In this document: piece by piece, positions 7,032-15,957 of the stretch
Position numbering within the stretch: the first letter of the stretch is position 1
How the letters are laid out: the number at the start of each line of letters is the position of its first letter
NCBI RefSeq assembly: GCF_032586155.1
Contig: NZ_JAWHTC010000005.1
Location: forward strand, 422,170 to 486,169
Length of the DNA: 64,000 nucleotides
Direction: 5' to 3'
Source of the DNA: JAWHTC01 sp032586155
Lineage (GTDB): Bacteria > Pseudomonadota > Alphaproteobacteria > Rhodobacterales > Rhodobacteraceae
Program-made: the position numbers and the translations under genes
The notes under the pieces: model-generated
The model's input: only the letters and a program-made list of their open reading frames with translations
What the model was told of the DNA's origin: nothing
Database searches by the model: none

Positions 7032-9784
7032 TGCCCCAGCCTTTCCAGTAGGGCTGGCACGTGGACCTGGTCGGATTTGTAGTTGCCGGTCAGTACATGC
7101 ATCACGAGGTTCACGCCGAAACGGTAGGCCAGCTCGCGCTGGCGTTCTCCACCCAAACCGCGACCGACCGGGAAAATGGGCTGCCCGCGCCGGTCCATGG
7201 CCCAGGCTGCGGCCCAGTCATTGCCGCCAATGATCACCGGAGTGACGTTGTCGTTGAGATTGCGGAAGGGCATGCCTTCGATCTTCTCGGCGTCCGGTGG
7301 GGCCGCCTCGACCCAGACATCGCGACCTGAGTGGCGACCGGGAAATTCCCGAAGCAGGTAGAAGGTGCGGGTCAACACGTGGTCGCCGGGCACAGGTTCG
7401 AGCGCAGGAATATCGAGCGGCGCGGCCAGTTGTTGCAGTTTGCGACCATTTGGGCTGGAGGCGCCGAAACCGGCTATATCGCCATCGCGGGTGTCAAACA
7501 GGATCATGCCGCCGCCGCGCAGGTAGCGGTTGAGTTTGTCGTAGGCCGCTTCGGATGGGCGTTGTTGATCCAGAGTGATGGGCCAGTAGAGAAGCGGGAA
7601 AAATGCCAGCTCGTCGGTCTCAAGATTGATGCTCATCGGTTCAGATGGTTCGACCGAGGTGCGGAAGAACAGCGTTTCCGACAGGCCGAAGAGCCCGGCA
7701 CGGGCAGTGTCGTCGATTAGTTTGTTGCCGGTCAGGACATGGGCCAGCGTTACCTCGGCGGTGGCGTCGACGGCGCGGACATCATTGGTTTGGCCGTCGG
7801 TCGGGAGCATGAGTAAGGTGATGAGACAACCTGCTGCCGAGGCGGCGCGAGGGGCGGTCAGGCGGCCTGTCAGCACCAGGGAGGCCAGAATATCAAGCGT
7901 AATCAACCCAAGCGCCAAGGCCAGGAGCCAGCCGCCAAGCTGTGTCTCTTTTGCCGTAGTGAACCCGATTTGCGGGATGCGTGTAGGCCATACTGCCGTC
8001 GTGAGTGCATCACCCGGGCGCAAGGTGTTGCGAGCGATCTGGCGATCATCACTAGCATAAAGACCCGGCAGAAGCGTCGGGCCAAGCGGAGCCTGCGACA
8101 GTTCTTCACCTGAGACGCCGGGCAGATCATCGCCTTGTACCAGTGTGCCGAAGCCGTCGAGAATGCGCAGGGGCTGCCAGACAGTGCCGGCCATTTCCTC
8201 GATCGACGGGGTGGTGATGGCGGTGGCAACCGAGAGCCGTTCCAGCATCGACATGTAGAGCCCCGAAAGGGGCAGGGATGACCATTCGGCATTTGCGGTG
8301 ACGTGGAACAGGACGACTTGACCAAGGCCAATCCGCTTGCGGGTCACCATCGGGGTGCCGTCTGACAGCGTTGCGATTACGCGAGAGGCCAGAGTCGGGT
8401 CGGGTTGGGCCATGACCTGCGCCGTGACTCGCACGTCGACGGGTACGGGCAAGCCGAAGAAGGGGGAGTCTTTGTCGAAAGGGGCAAGGGATTTCGGAGC
8501 GCCCCAACTCATTGCGCCGCCGACACTGCGGCCTCCGACACGCAGGCGGACCGGCATCAGCGGGTGTTCGTCGCGACGGCTGATTTCGCTGGCGGCAAGG
8601 CGGGGACCGGCAAAGCGTAGCAGCAGGCCGCCCTTGTCGATCCATTCGCTAAGTGCTTTTTCCTCGGTGGGCGATAGTGTGGCGATATCGGCCAACACGA
8701 CGGCATCCGGGTTGGCAGGCAGCACTTCTTCGATTTGCCCCTCGAGCAAGTCGGCATTGGGCGCCAGTGCCTGACGCAGGTAGTGCAGTGGCGACAGAAG
8801 TTCGAGCCCCTCGCGGTTTTCACGGCCCGAGATCAGGGCGACCTCACGGCGGCGCAGGCTGTCATCGGTAAGCGCTACGGCACCGGCGCTGTCGTGGCCC
8901 TTGATCGTGGCGCTGGTCAACCGGCCGCGCAGCTCGGCCTGAAGGGTCAGATTGCCTTCGATGGCATCGGCACCAGAGGGGAAGGTGAGGGGCAGCTCGG
9001 CCAGAACGCGGATCGTGCCCGTTGGGTCGCGGCCATGGGCCTGCACGGTGATGTCCTGTGGTGTCGCGGTCTGATCACGGCGGACGGTGATCTGAACTGT
9101 GCCATCGGCAAAGCGCATGGGCTCGAGAGCCACAACCGGGGTCAGGGCTTGAACGACCGAGACGGCTCCATGGGATTCGAGGGATCGCAGCAGGGTGTCG
9201 CGGCCCTCATGTGCAAGCCCGTCGGACATCCACAGGGTCTCGAAACGGTTGTCGGTGGGCAGCATTCCGGCAAAGCCCTGCATCATCGCATCTGTCGGGG
9301 TCCAGGCTGCAGGGTTCAGCCCGGCAAGGCGTTTGCGCCAGTCGGCGGCGGATTGAAATTGCGGCACCTCGGGTTGGGTTAGTCGGGACAACGCAACTGG
9401 GCGGGCATTGCGCCCGGCCTCGGCCAGGATGCTGTCGAGCATGGCAAGCCTGTCGTCCCAGTTGCGGGCACTGGCCCAGCTGGCATCCATGACGATCAAC
9501 AGCGGGTCAGTTGAAGGAGCACGGCGCTCGGCCGGGTTCAGCACAGGCCCGGCAAGCCCGATGATCAGCGCGGCAACAGCCAACATGCGCAACAGGAGCA
9601 GCCACCAAGGGGTGCGATCCGAGATGCTGTCATCATCGCGCAGGCCCAGAAGCAAAACCACCGCCGGGAAGATGCGTTTGATCGGGGCCGGGGGGATGGC
9701 ACGCAGAAGCAACCAAAGAAGTGGCAGTGCGATCAGGACGCCCAGCAACCATGGGGTGGTGAATGCAATGGGTCCCAGCGTCAT
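7028..9784 (-). CDS. BatA-like / DUF4159 membrane protein
   Basis: About 918 residues. The N-terminus has the aerotolerance-regulator (BatA) type membrane anchor (PWLLGVLIALPLLWLLLRA and LLLLRMLAVAALIIGLAGP) followed by a vWA-like segment. Two more helices occur near the middle (GGWLLALALGLITLDILASL). The C-terminal third fits DUF4159 (LAFFPLLYWPIT, LNRYLRGGGMILFDTRDGD, RTFYLLREFPGR). I start at 9784 (MTLGPIAFTTPW) because the upstream extension lies inside the DUF58 gene. It overlaps the neighbours by four bases on both sides. Likely acts with the MoxR ATPase in envelope or complex assembly; the target is unknown. Confidence 0.82.
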   Translation of the reverse strand: MTLGPIAFTTPWLLGVLIALPLLWLLLRAIPPAPIKRIFPAVVLLLGLRDDDSISDRTPWWLLLLRMLAVAALIIGLAGPVLNPAERRAPSTDPLLIVMDASWASARNWDDRLAMLDSILAEAGRNARPVALSRLTQPEVPQFQSAADWRKRLAGLNPAAWTPTDAMMQGFAGMLPTDNRFETLWMSDGLAHEGRDTLLRSLESHGAVSVVQALTPVVALEPMRFADGTVQITVRRDQTATPQDITVQAHGRDPTGTIRVLAELPLTFPSGADAIEGNLTLQAELRGRLTSATIKGHDSAGAVALTDDSLRRREVALISGRENREGLELLSPLHYLRQALAPNADLLEGQIEEVLPANPDAVVLADIATLSPTEEKALSEWIDKGGLLLRFAGPRLAASEISRRDEHPLMPVRLRVGGRSVGGAMSWGAPKSLAPFDKDSPFFGLPVPVDVRVTAQVMAQPDPTLASRVIATLSDGTPMVTRKRIGLGQVVLFHVTANAEWSSLPLSGLYMSMLERLSVATAITTPSIEEMAGTVWQPLRILDGFGTLVQGDDLPGVSGEELSQAPLGPTLLPGLYASDDRQIARNTLRPGDALTTAVWPTRIPQIGFTTAKETQLGGWLLALALGLITLDILASLVLTGRLTAPRAASAAGCLITLLMLPTDGQTNDVRAVDATAEVTLAHVLTGNKLIDDTARAGLFGLSETLFFRTSVEPSEPMSINLETDELAFFPLLYWPITLDQQRPSEAAYDKLNRYLRGGGMILFDTRDGDIAGFGASSPNGRKLQQLAAPLDIPALEPVPGDHVLTRTFYLLREFPGRHSGRDVWVEAAPPDAEKIEGMPFRNLNDNVTPVIIGGNDWAAAWAMDRRGQPIFPVGRGLGGERQRELAYRFGVNLVMHVLTGNYKSDQVHVPALLERLGQ

Positions 9785-10659
9785 CCGGCATCTCCGTCTA
9801 GAGCGCGATAAAGCCAGAGCAGCGCCGATTGGGCGCTGTCGCCAGTGTGGTGGCAATGGTATCGCCAGCCGGTAGCGCGGGCCAGATTGGTCAGGGTATC
9901 TTTGCGGGCGGCCAACCGGTCAAGATAACGGTTGCGCAGGTCCCCGGCCTTGAGTGTTTCGTGGGCGAGCGTGCCGCCGACGCTGTGGAAAATGGTGCGA
10001 CCTTGATAAGGAAAAGCCTCTTCACCCGGGTCGAGAATTTGAAAAAGGACGCCGGTGATGCCGCGATCTGCGGCCTTGGTCAGGGCAGCGGTGACGCCAT
10101 CGATGTGGCCGAGAAAGTCCGAGACAAACAGTGCGCGGGCATGGGGCAGAAGGCCGCGCGAATCTGGGATTGCGTAATCGTCGGGGTGGTCACTCGAAAG
10201 TGCGGTTGCAAGACGATCGATCTGGACCTCGCCTCGGCGGGGCGGCAGGGTATCTCCAGTCAGGCCAACGCGCTCTCCGCCTCGGATAAGAAGGATCGCT
10301 AGTGACAGGGCCAAAATCCTTGCACGGTCGGCCTTCTCGGGGGTATCCGATGCGCTGGAAAACCGCATCGAGGCGGCCTGATCGACCCAGATTTGAACGC
10401 TTTGAGCGATTTGCCATTCCTTCTGGCGAACGAATTGCGCGTCCGAGCGGGCCGAGCGCCGCCAATCCACCATGCGGCGCGAATCTCCGGGTTGCATCGG
10501 ACGGTATTGCCAGAAGTCATCGCCTAGCCCTGCGCGCCGCCGACCGTGTTCACCCAACAGGACGGCACCGGCCAGTTGTTCGGCCCGGGCCAGAAGCGGC
10601 GGGAAATGCGCGGCCTTGGCCTCGGCCCTTGCTCGCAACGCAGAGGGGGTTGTTTTCAC
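9781..10659 (-). CDS. DUF58 domain protein
   Basis: A 292-residue DUF58 protein. The family landmark GDSRRMVDWRRSARSDAQFVR around residues 57-77 and the vWA-like QIWVDQAASMRFSS are visible. DUF58 proteins are almost always encoded next to MoxR AAA ATPases and are thought to be their partners or adaptors. No membrane segment is evident. The gene lies between moxR and the BatA-like gene with four-base overlaps on both sides. Confidence 0.88.
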   Translation of the reverse strand: MKTTPSALRARAEAKAAHFPPLLARAEQLAGAVLLGEHGRRRAGLGDDFWQYRPMQPGDSRRMVDWRRSARSDAQFVRQKEWQIAQSVQIWVDQAASMRFSSASDTPEKADRARILALSLAILLIRGGERVGLTGDTLPPRRGEVQIDRLATALSSDHPDDYAIPDSRGLLPHARALFVSDFLGHIDGVTAALTKAADRGITGVLFQILDPGEEAFPYQGRTIFHSVGGTLAHETLKAGDLRNRYLDRLAARKDTLTNLARATGWRYHCHHTGDSAQSALLWLYRALDGDAG

Positions 10660-11663
10660 GCGGCGGCCTCCTGGTGCAGGATGGCAGCGGTTGTGGTGTC
10701 GATCAGATGGGACAGGTTTTCACCGCGCGCGCGGGCTGCAAAGTTGAGCGCCATGCGGTGGGAAAGCACCGGTTTTGACATGGCGATCACGTCATCGGTA
10801 TCAGGCGCAAGGCGGCCCTGCAGCATTGCGCGTGCCCGCACGGTGAGCATTAGCGCCTGCGCTGCACGTGGGCCGGGGCCCCAGGCGACCAGTTCGCGGA
10901 TGGCTTCGCTGGCATTTGGGCTTTCGGGGCGGAAGGCGCGTACCAGGTCGAGGATCTGCTCGATCACCGCGTCACCCACCGGCATGCGGCGGAGCAGAGT
11001 TTGCGCCGCAACTAACTCGGCGGGGGTAAACACGTTGCGGGCCTTGTTCTCGGCCACGCCGGTGGTGGAAATCAGGATTTCTTTTTCGGTGGCGCGATCG
11101 GGGTAATCGACATCAATCCGCACGAGGAATCGGTCAAGCTGGGCTTCGGGCAGGGGGTAAGTGCCTTCCTGCTCGATCGGGTTTTGGGTGGCAAGCACAT
11201 GGAAGGGCGCATCAAGGGGGCGGTCCTGCCCAGCAACGGTGACTTGGCGTTCCTGCATCGCCTGCAGCAGCGCCGATTGCGTGCGCGGGCTGGCTCGGTT
11301 GATTTCGTCCGCCATTAGCAGCTGACAGAAGACCGGGCCGGGAATGAACTTGAAGGTGCGGCTGCCATCGCTGCCGGTTTCCAGCACCTCGGAGCCGAGA
11401 ATGTCAGCAGGCATCAGGTCAGGCGTGAATTGAACACGGTTGGCATCAAGCCCCATAACCGTGGACAGGGTTTCAACTAGGCGCGTCTTGCCTAAGCCGG
11501 GCAGGCCGATCAAAAGGGCATGACCGCCGCAAAGAAGGGCGGACAGTGCCAGGTCGACCACCGTTTCCTGACCAACAAAACGCCTAGTGATCGAGGCCTT
11601 GGCCTGCGCCAGTTTGGCTTCCAGCTCTTCGATTTCGGCCACGAGATCGGTGCTGTCGGTCAT
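10656..11663 (-). CDS. MoxR-family AAA+ ATPase
   Basis: A 335-residue MoxR ATPase, a chaperone-like AAA+ enzyme that helps mature or activate partner complexes. Walker A is GLPGLGKTR, Walker B is LLMADEINRASP, sensor 1 is VLATQNPIEQEGTYPLPEAQLDRF, and the C-terminal lid follows. It is the first gene of a four-gene operon (moxR, DUF58, BatA-like, GATase1-like). It is transcribed away from the DUF1285 gene, 57 bases apart, a divergent pair seen in many Rhodobacterales. Confidence 0.93.
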   Translation of the reverse strand: MTDSTDLVAEIEELEAKLAQAKASITRRFVGQETVVDLALSALLCGGHALLIGLPGLGKTRLVETLSTVMGLDANRVQFTPDLMPADILGSEVLETGSDGSRTFKFIPGPVFCQLLMADEINRASPRTQSALLQAMQERQVTVAGQDRPLDAPFHVLATQNPIEQEGTYPLPEAQLDRFLVRIDVDYPDRATEKEILISTTGVAENKARNVFTPAELVAAQTLLRRMPVGDAVIEQILDLVRAFRPESPNASEAIRELVAWGPGPRAAQALMLTVRARAMLQGRLAPDTDDVIAMSKPVLSHRMALNFAARARGENLSHLIDTTTAAILHQEAAA

Positions 11664-11720
11664 GGCAATGCTCCTTGAGTTGCGTTACGCCTTGGCCCAA
11701 GTGTAGCGTTATGGACGGGA

Positions 11721-12329
11721 ATGGCAAAAGCAATGAGCGGACAAATGAACGTGAAGTCCTCGGCTGAAGGAATCGCCGCCGCGGCCAAGGCAGTATCTAA
11801 AGGTAAGGGCCTGCCGCCGGTGCATCTTTGGGACCCCGAATACTGCGGGGCGTTGGATATGCGGATCGCCCGCGATGGCACTTGGTTTTACCTTGGAACG
11901 CCGATAGGACGACCGGAATTGGTGCGGTTGTTTTCAACGATTTTGCGCAAAGATGGGGATGAGTATTTCCTTGTGACGCCGGTGGAGAAAGTTGGCATCA
12001 CGGTGGACGACGTGCCTTTTGTGGCGGTGGATTTCGATGTGGAAGGCGAGGTGGAGAACCAAGTCTTGAGCTTTCACACCAATGTGGGCGATGTGACAGT
12101 TGCCGGGCCGGAGGCACCGATTCGCGTGGTGCGCGATGCGGAAACTGGCGAACCATCGCCCTACGTGCTGGTACGTGACCGGTTGGAAGCACTGATCGAT
12201 CGCAAGAGTTTCTATCGACTGGTCGATATCGGGGCGCATGCTCAACACGACGGTCAAAGCTGGTTCGGGCTTTGGTCGAGCGGGGAGTTTTTTCCAATCA
12301 TCCCGTCCGGCGAATTGGTCGACGGCTGA
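11721..12329 (+). CDS. DUF1285 domain protein
   Basis: About 202 residues matching DUF1285: PPVHLWDPEYCGALDMRIARDG, then GTPIGRPELVRLFSTILRKDGD and FLVTPVEKVGI. The fold of this family is known but the function is not. Start choice is uncertain; ATGs at codons 1, 6 and 10 are all possible. Its conserved position divergent from moxR suggests a functional link with that module. It converges with flgI, two bases separating the stop codons. Confidence 0.85.
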   Translation: MAKAMSGQMNVKSSAEGIAAAAKAVSKGKGLPPVHLWDPEYCGALDMRIARDGTWFYLGTPIGRPELVRLFSTILRKDGDEYFLVTPVEKVGITVDDVPFVAVDFDVEGEVENQVLSFHTNVGDVTVAGPEAPIRVVRDAETGEPSPYVLVRDRLEALIDRKSFYRLVDIGAHAQHDGQSWFGLWSSGEFFPIIPSGELVDG

Positions 12330-12331
12330 CC

Positions 12332-13441
12332 TTAGTGCACGACGAAATCCGCGTGTAGTGCGCCTGCAGCCTTGATGCTTTTTAGGATGTCGATCATATC
12401 GCGTGGTGCAACGCCCAGCGCGTTGAGCCCTGCAATCACTTCGGAGAGCGTGGTGCCGGGATGGACCTCGGCCAGGCTGATGCCGGCGTCTTCTTCGATG
12501 GCGACCCGGGTGCGAGGAACGACAACGGTTTGACCTTCGGAAAACGGGTTGGGCTGTACGGCGACAGGGTTTTCCTGAATGCGCAGAGTCAGACCACCTT
12601 GGCTGACGGCCACGCGGGAAATGCGCACGTCCTCGCCCATCACGATGGTGCCGGAGCGTTGGTCGACCACGACGCGGGCCTTGCGTTCGGGTTGCACCAG
12701 GATGTTCTCGATCCGGCCCAGCGCGTGGGCGGGGGAACGCATGCGGGTGCCTGCGATATCGAGCTGTACGGTTCCGGAATCGAGCATCAAGGCAACGCGG
12801 CGGCCGAAGTCGCGGTTGATTTGCTGTTCGATCCGCGCGGCGGTGGTGAAATCGGGTTCGCGCAGGGCCAGGCGCAGGGATTGAAGAGAGCTGAGGTCGA
12901 ACTCGATCTCGCGCTCGACCCGGGCCCCGGCGGGGATGACGCCGGAGGTTGGCACGCCCTGAACCACGCCCCCAGCGTCGCCCCGGGCGGCGGCACCCCC
13001 GGCGATGATGGTACCCTGGGCCACGGCATAGATCTGCCCGTCGGCGGCGTTGAGTGGTGTCATGATCAATGTGCCGCCCAGGAGGCTTTTGGCGTCACCG
13101 ATGGCGGATACCGTTACGTCGACCTTGCTTCCGGCGCGGGAAAAGGGTGGCAACGTAGAGGTGGCAAAGACGGCGGCCACGTTCTTTGGGCGAAACTGTT
13201 CGCCGGTGATGTTTACCCCCAACCGTTCGAGGATGTTGGACATGATTTCCTCGGTAAAGGGTGCGTTGCGGATGCCGTCGCCGGTGCCGTTGAGGCCGAC
13301 CACCAGACCGTAACCGACGAGGTCGTTCGACCGGACGCCGTCGAACCCGACAAGATCCTTGATCCGCACCGAATTGGCCATGGCGGCAAATGGGGCGATC
13401 AAGGACGTGATAAGGAAGGCGGTGAAGAGTTTGGCCATCAC
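12332..13441 (-). CDS. flgI: Flagellar P-ring protein FlgI
   Basis: 369 residues, the usual length. A signal peptide (FTAFLITSLIAPFAAMA) exports it to the periplasm, where it forms the P ring around the rod. Signature segments include RIKDLVGFDGVRSNDLVGYGLVVGL near the N-terminus, NVAAVFATSTLPPF, and VVVDQRSGTIVMGEDVRIS. No lesion. It overlaps flgL by four bases, giving a flgE-flgK-flgL-flgI order. Confidence 0.95.
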   Translation of the reverse strand: MMAKLFTAFLITSLIAPFAAMANSVRIKDLVGFDGVRSNDLVGYGLVVGLNGTGDGIRNAPFTEEIMSNILERLGVNITGEQFRPKNVAAVFATSTLPPFSRAGSKVDVTVSAIGDAKSLLGGTLIMTPLNAADGQIYAVAQGTIIAGGAAARGDAGGVVQGVPTSGVIPAGARVEREIEFDLSSLQSLRLALREPDFTTAARIEQQINRDFGRRVALMLDSGTVQLDIAGTRMRSPAHALGRIENILVQPERKARVVVDQRSGTIVMGEDVRISRVAVSQGGLTLRIQENPVAVQPNPFSEGQTVVVPRTRVAIEEDAGISLAEVHPGTTLSEVIAGLNALGVAPRDMIDILKSIKAAGALHADFVVH

Positions 13442-14445
13442 AGATACTCCACCAGGGAAAGTTGCGACAGGCGTGCGGTGGCGGTGTAGAGGCTTTCGAG
13501 TTGAAACTGGACATTCTCGAGCTGGGTCGCGGTGTCGTAGAGGTCAACGCCCAGAAGCTCGCCTCGTGCCATTTCAAGGCTGGTCTTTTCTGCCGAGAGA
13601 CGGGTGCGGCTTTCCTCGATTCTGGCTTCGGCATAGCCAAGATCGGCGCGGATGCCCGTCAGTTCGCCCTGCGAGGTCATCAAGTTTTCGCCAGCCTCGA
13701 CCAGCAACATGCCCTGAAGTTCGGAGGAATAGCCTAGTGTTGAGTCGGCGGCAATTGCGGCGATGGCTGTGTTTTTCAGCAGGTCGCGGATGGTCTGGTT
13801 GTCACCGCGAAGATCAAGGTTGAGGGTTTCGCCTGTGCCCACCGGAAACGGGCTAAGATCGATGGTGGCACCGAGATAGCCATTGGTTTCGAACCCACCG
13901 CCGGGCGCATCGAACCAAGAGTCAATTACGGTCAGGATGCCGGAGAGCGTGACCTCACCCGCTACGGCGGTTTTAAGGTTGGCAAGGAAGGCGTTGGCTG
14001 AGGAAAAGCTGGAGCTGTCGGTGGCCGCACCCGAGAACAGCGCTCGCCCGGCGACATTGGTGTTGAGCGCTGACAAGAGCGATTGCAACTGGTCAGCCGC
14101 GTTGTTCGAGGCGGTCTGCATCGCTTCGGGCAGGGTTGTATTGCCGGAAAGGATCAGATCCGACGACAGGGTTGTAGCGGTTTGCTGCACCCGGTCGAGG
14201 GTGGTTTGCATCGCACTGATAAAGAGCGCCGCCTCGGTCGCAGCGGTCGTGTAGCCTTCGTTTACAAGCAGATCGCGTTCGAGATCGCCAAGGTAACTGT
14301 AATTGCCATCAAGATGACGGGGGATGTCGGCGGCGACACCGCTGGCCATTTCCTGGCTCAGGCGGCCGAGTTCCGAGTTGAGATGCACGTTCTGGCGCCG
14401 CAGCAGGAAGCTGCTGGCAAGATCGCCGATAGAGTAAAGGGGCAT
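13438..14445 (-). CDS. flgL: Hook-filament junction protein FlgL (HAP3)
   Basis: 335 residues, starting MPLYSIGDLASSFLLRRQN. Flagellin-like coiled-coil N-terminus (LNSELGRLSQEMASG) and C-terminus (ARIEESRTRLSAEKTSLEMAR, ATQLENVQFQLESLYTATARLS), the parts that pack into the filament base, flank a variable middle. FlgL connects hook and filament with FlgK and is a client of FlgN-type chaperones. Three bases separate it from flgK. The reading frame is intact, unlike flgK and flgE upstream. Confidence 0.9.
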   Translation of the reverse strand: MPLYSIGDLASSFLLRRQNVHLNSELGRLSQEMASGVAADIPRHLDGNYSYLGDLERDLLVNEGYTTAATEAALFISAMQTTLDRVQQTATTLSSDLILSGNTTLPEAMQTASNNAADQLQSLLSALNTNVAGRALFSGAATDSSSFSSANAFLANLKTAVAGEVTLSGILTVIDSWFDAPGGGFETNGYLGATIDLSPFPVGTGETLNLDLRGDNQTIRDLLKNTAIAAIAADSTLGYSSELQGMLLVEAGENLMTSQGELTGIRADLGYAEARIEESRTRLSAEKTSLEMARGELLGVDLYDTATQLENVQFQLESLYTATARLSQLSLVEYL

Positions 14446-14448
14446 GGG

Positions 14449-15902
14449 TCAGATCCTCATCAAAGCGTCCATCATTTCGTCGACCACCTGCATCATTCGC
14501 GCGTTGGCGGCGTAGGCCTGCTCGATTAGCAACAGGCGCTGCATCTCCTGATCCGAGTCGACACCGTCCTCCAGCACCCGCGTGTTGACAGCGTCGTATC
14601 GTGCCGCGGCAAAACCGACCACCTGATCATTGACCTCGCGGGCGCTGCCGATTTGGCCAAGGAAGGTTGCATGCAGGTCGGTGGTGCTCTGAGCTGTCGG
14701 CCCGAAATTGCCTGATGCCGGGATGCGAGGCGCGGTCAGGGCTGTTTGCATATCCTGCAGCAACTGCGAGTGTCCCACGGGTCCCGGCACCGCTGCACCG
14801 AGCCCGTCCCGCAGGCGCCACGTGGCTCCTCTCAATACCGGATCGATCGCGGCGTTGACGGCCAGGCGCCCGGACAGGCCGGTTTCGTTGACGGCTGTGA
14901 ATGGCCCGCCGCCGTCGGTAAAAAGCCCCGCCGCGCCCGGAGCGCGGGTGGCGTCCAACCCGGCATCCTGGAACCGCTCAACGAGATCGCGTGCAACGGC
15001 ATCAAGCTGTGATTGGGTGCCTACGGCGTGTTCGTCACGAATGGCAAAGAGAGCAGCCAATTTGCCGCCTCGGATCGGGCTGGTGCCGCTTGCCGTATCA
15101 ACAGGACGCCCAGCGATGCTCAAGTCGGACAGGTGGCCGCCGGCAAGGGTCATGTGCGGGGCGATCACGTTGGTGGCGGTAAAGTCGATTTGCGCGGCGT
15201 TGCCGTCAAGCAGAATGGCGCCACCGGGCGAAAACAGAGCTATCGCACCAAGGTCGCGTTGGTACTCCTTAACCGGGACAATCTCTGAAATCTCGTTGAT
15301 CAGCACTTGGCGCTGATCTTCCATGGCCGAGGTTTCGTGGCCGTTGATGATGGCATGGGAGATATGGACATTAAGGTCGCGCACCTGGCCAAGCGCAGCG
15401 TTAAGCTGTTCGACTGTGGCGGCGATTTCCCGATCAGCCTCGCTGCGCATCGCCTGGATGCCGTCGGAAGCGGATTTGAATGTCTTTGCGAGTTCTGAGG
15501 CCTCGGTGAAAACCTGGTCGAGGCGCGGGCCCAGGTCCGGGCGGCTGGCTGCAGATACCAGACTGGCCTCGAAATCGGCGATCCGGGCGGAAAGGGAATC
15601 GCCCTCGGGGGGGTGCCGACTAAGGCTTCGAGCCGGGTGAAATAGTCCGACAGCCGGGCGGTTCCCGCCTGATCGGCTCCGGCCAGACGCCGCTCGGCGA
15701 TCAGACCGGAATTGACGTGCCGGGCAATGCCGTTGACCGTGACCCCACCATTTCCACCGAGGATACGCGCGCCGACTTCCAGCTCGCGCCGACCATAGCC
15801 TTCGGTCATGACATTGGCGAGGTTCGAGGCCGTGACCTGCGCGGAACGCGAGGCTGCAGTCAGCCCGGAAAGGGCATTCGACATTGCGCCGGAGAGAGAC
15901 AT
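14449..15902 (-). pseudogene. flgK: Hook-filament junction protein FlgK (HAP1), frameshifted
   Basis: The protein begins at 15902 (MSLSGAMSNALSGLTAASRSA; SNLANVMTEGYGRRE) and reads normally for about 98 codons to LEALVGTPP. The continuation EGDSLSARIADFEASL lies in another frame and runs to 14449, ending LIEQAYAANARMMQVVDEMMD, the correct FlgK C-terminus. The break coincides with a run of seven G on the plus strand (15607-15613). One more base there would rejoin both parts into a protein of about 483 residues, normal for FlgK. It is a real indel, a slippage-prone phase switch or a sequencing error. Confidence 0.85.
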
Positions 15903-15957
15903 GCGCGATCCTTTCTGGGGTCAAAATCAGGATGCAGGGACAAAGCCCCGCGTCACG

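Noticed and set aside
12461..13489. 342-codon plus-strand frame opposite flgI
   Set aside because: Gly/Asp/His-rich composition typical of an antisense shadow; flgI is certain.
15620..15924. N-terminal part of a 491-codon frame covering flgK
   Set aside because: Its first ~110 residues are translation of flgK in the wrong frame; the true N-terminus is in the frame starting at 15902.
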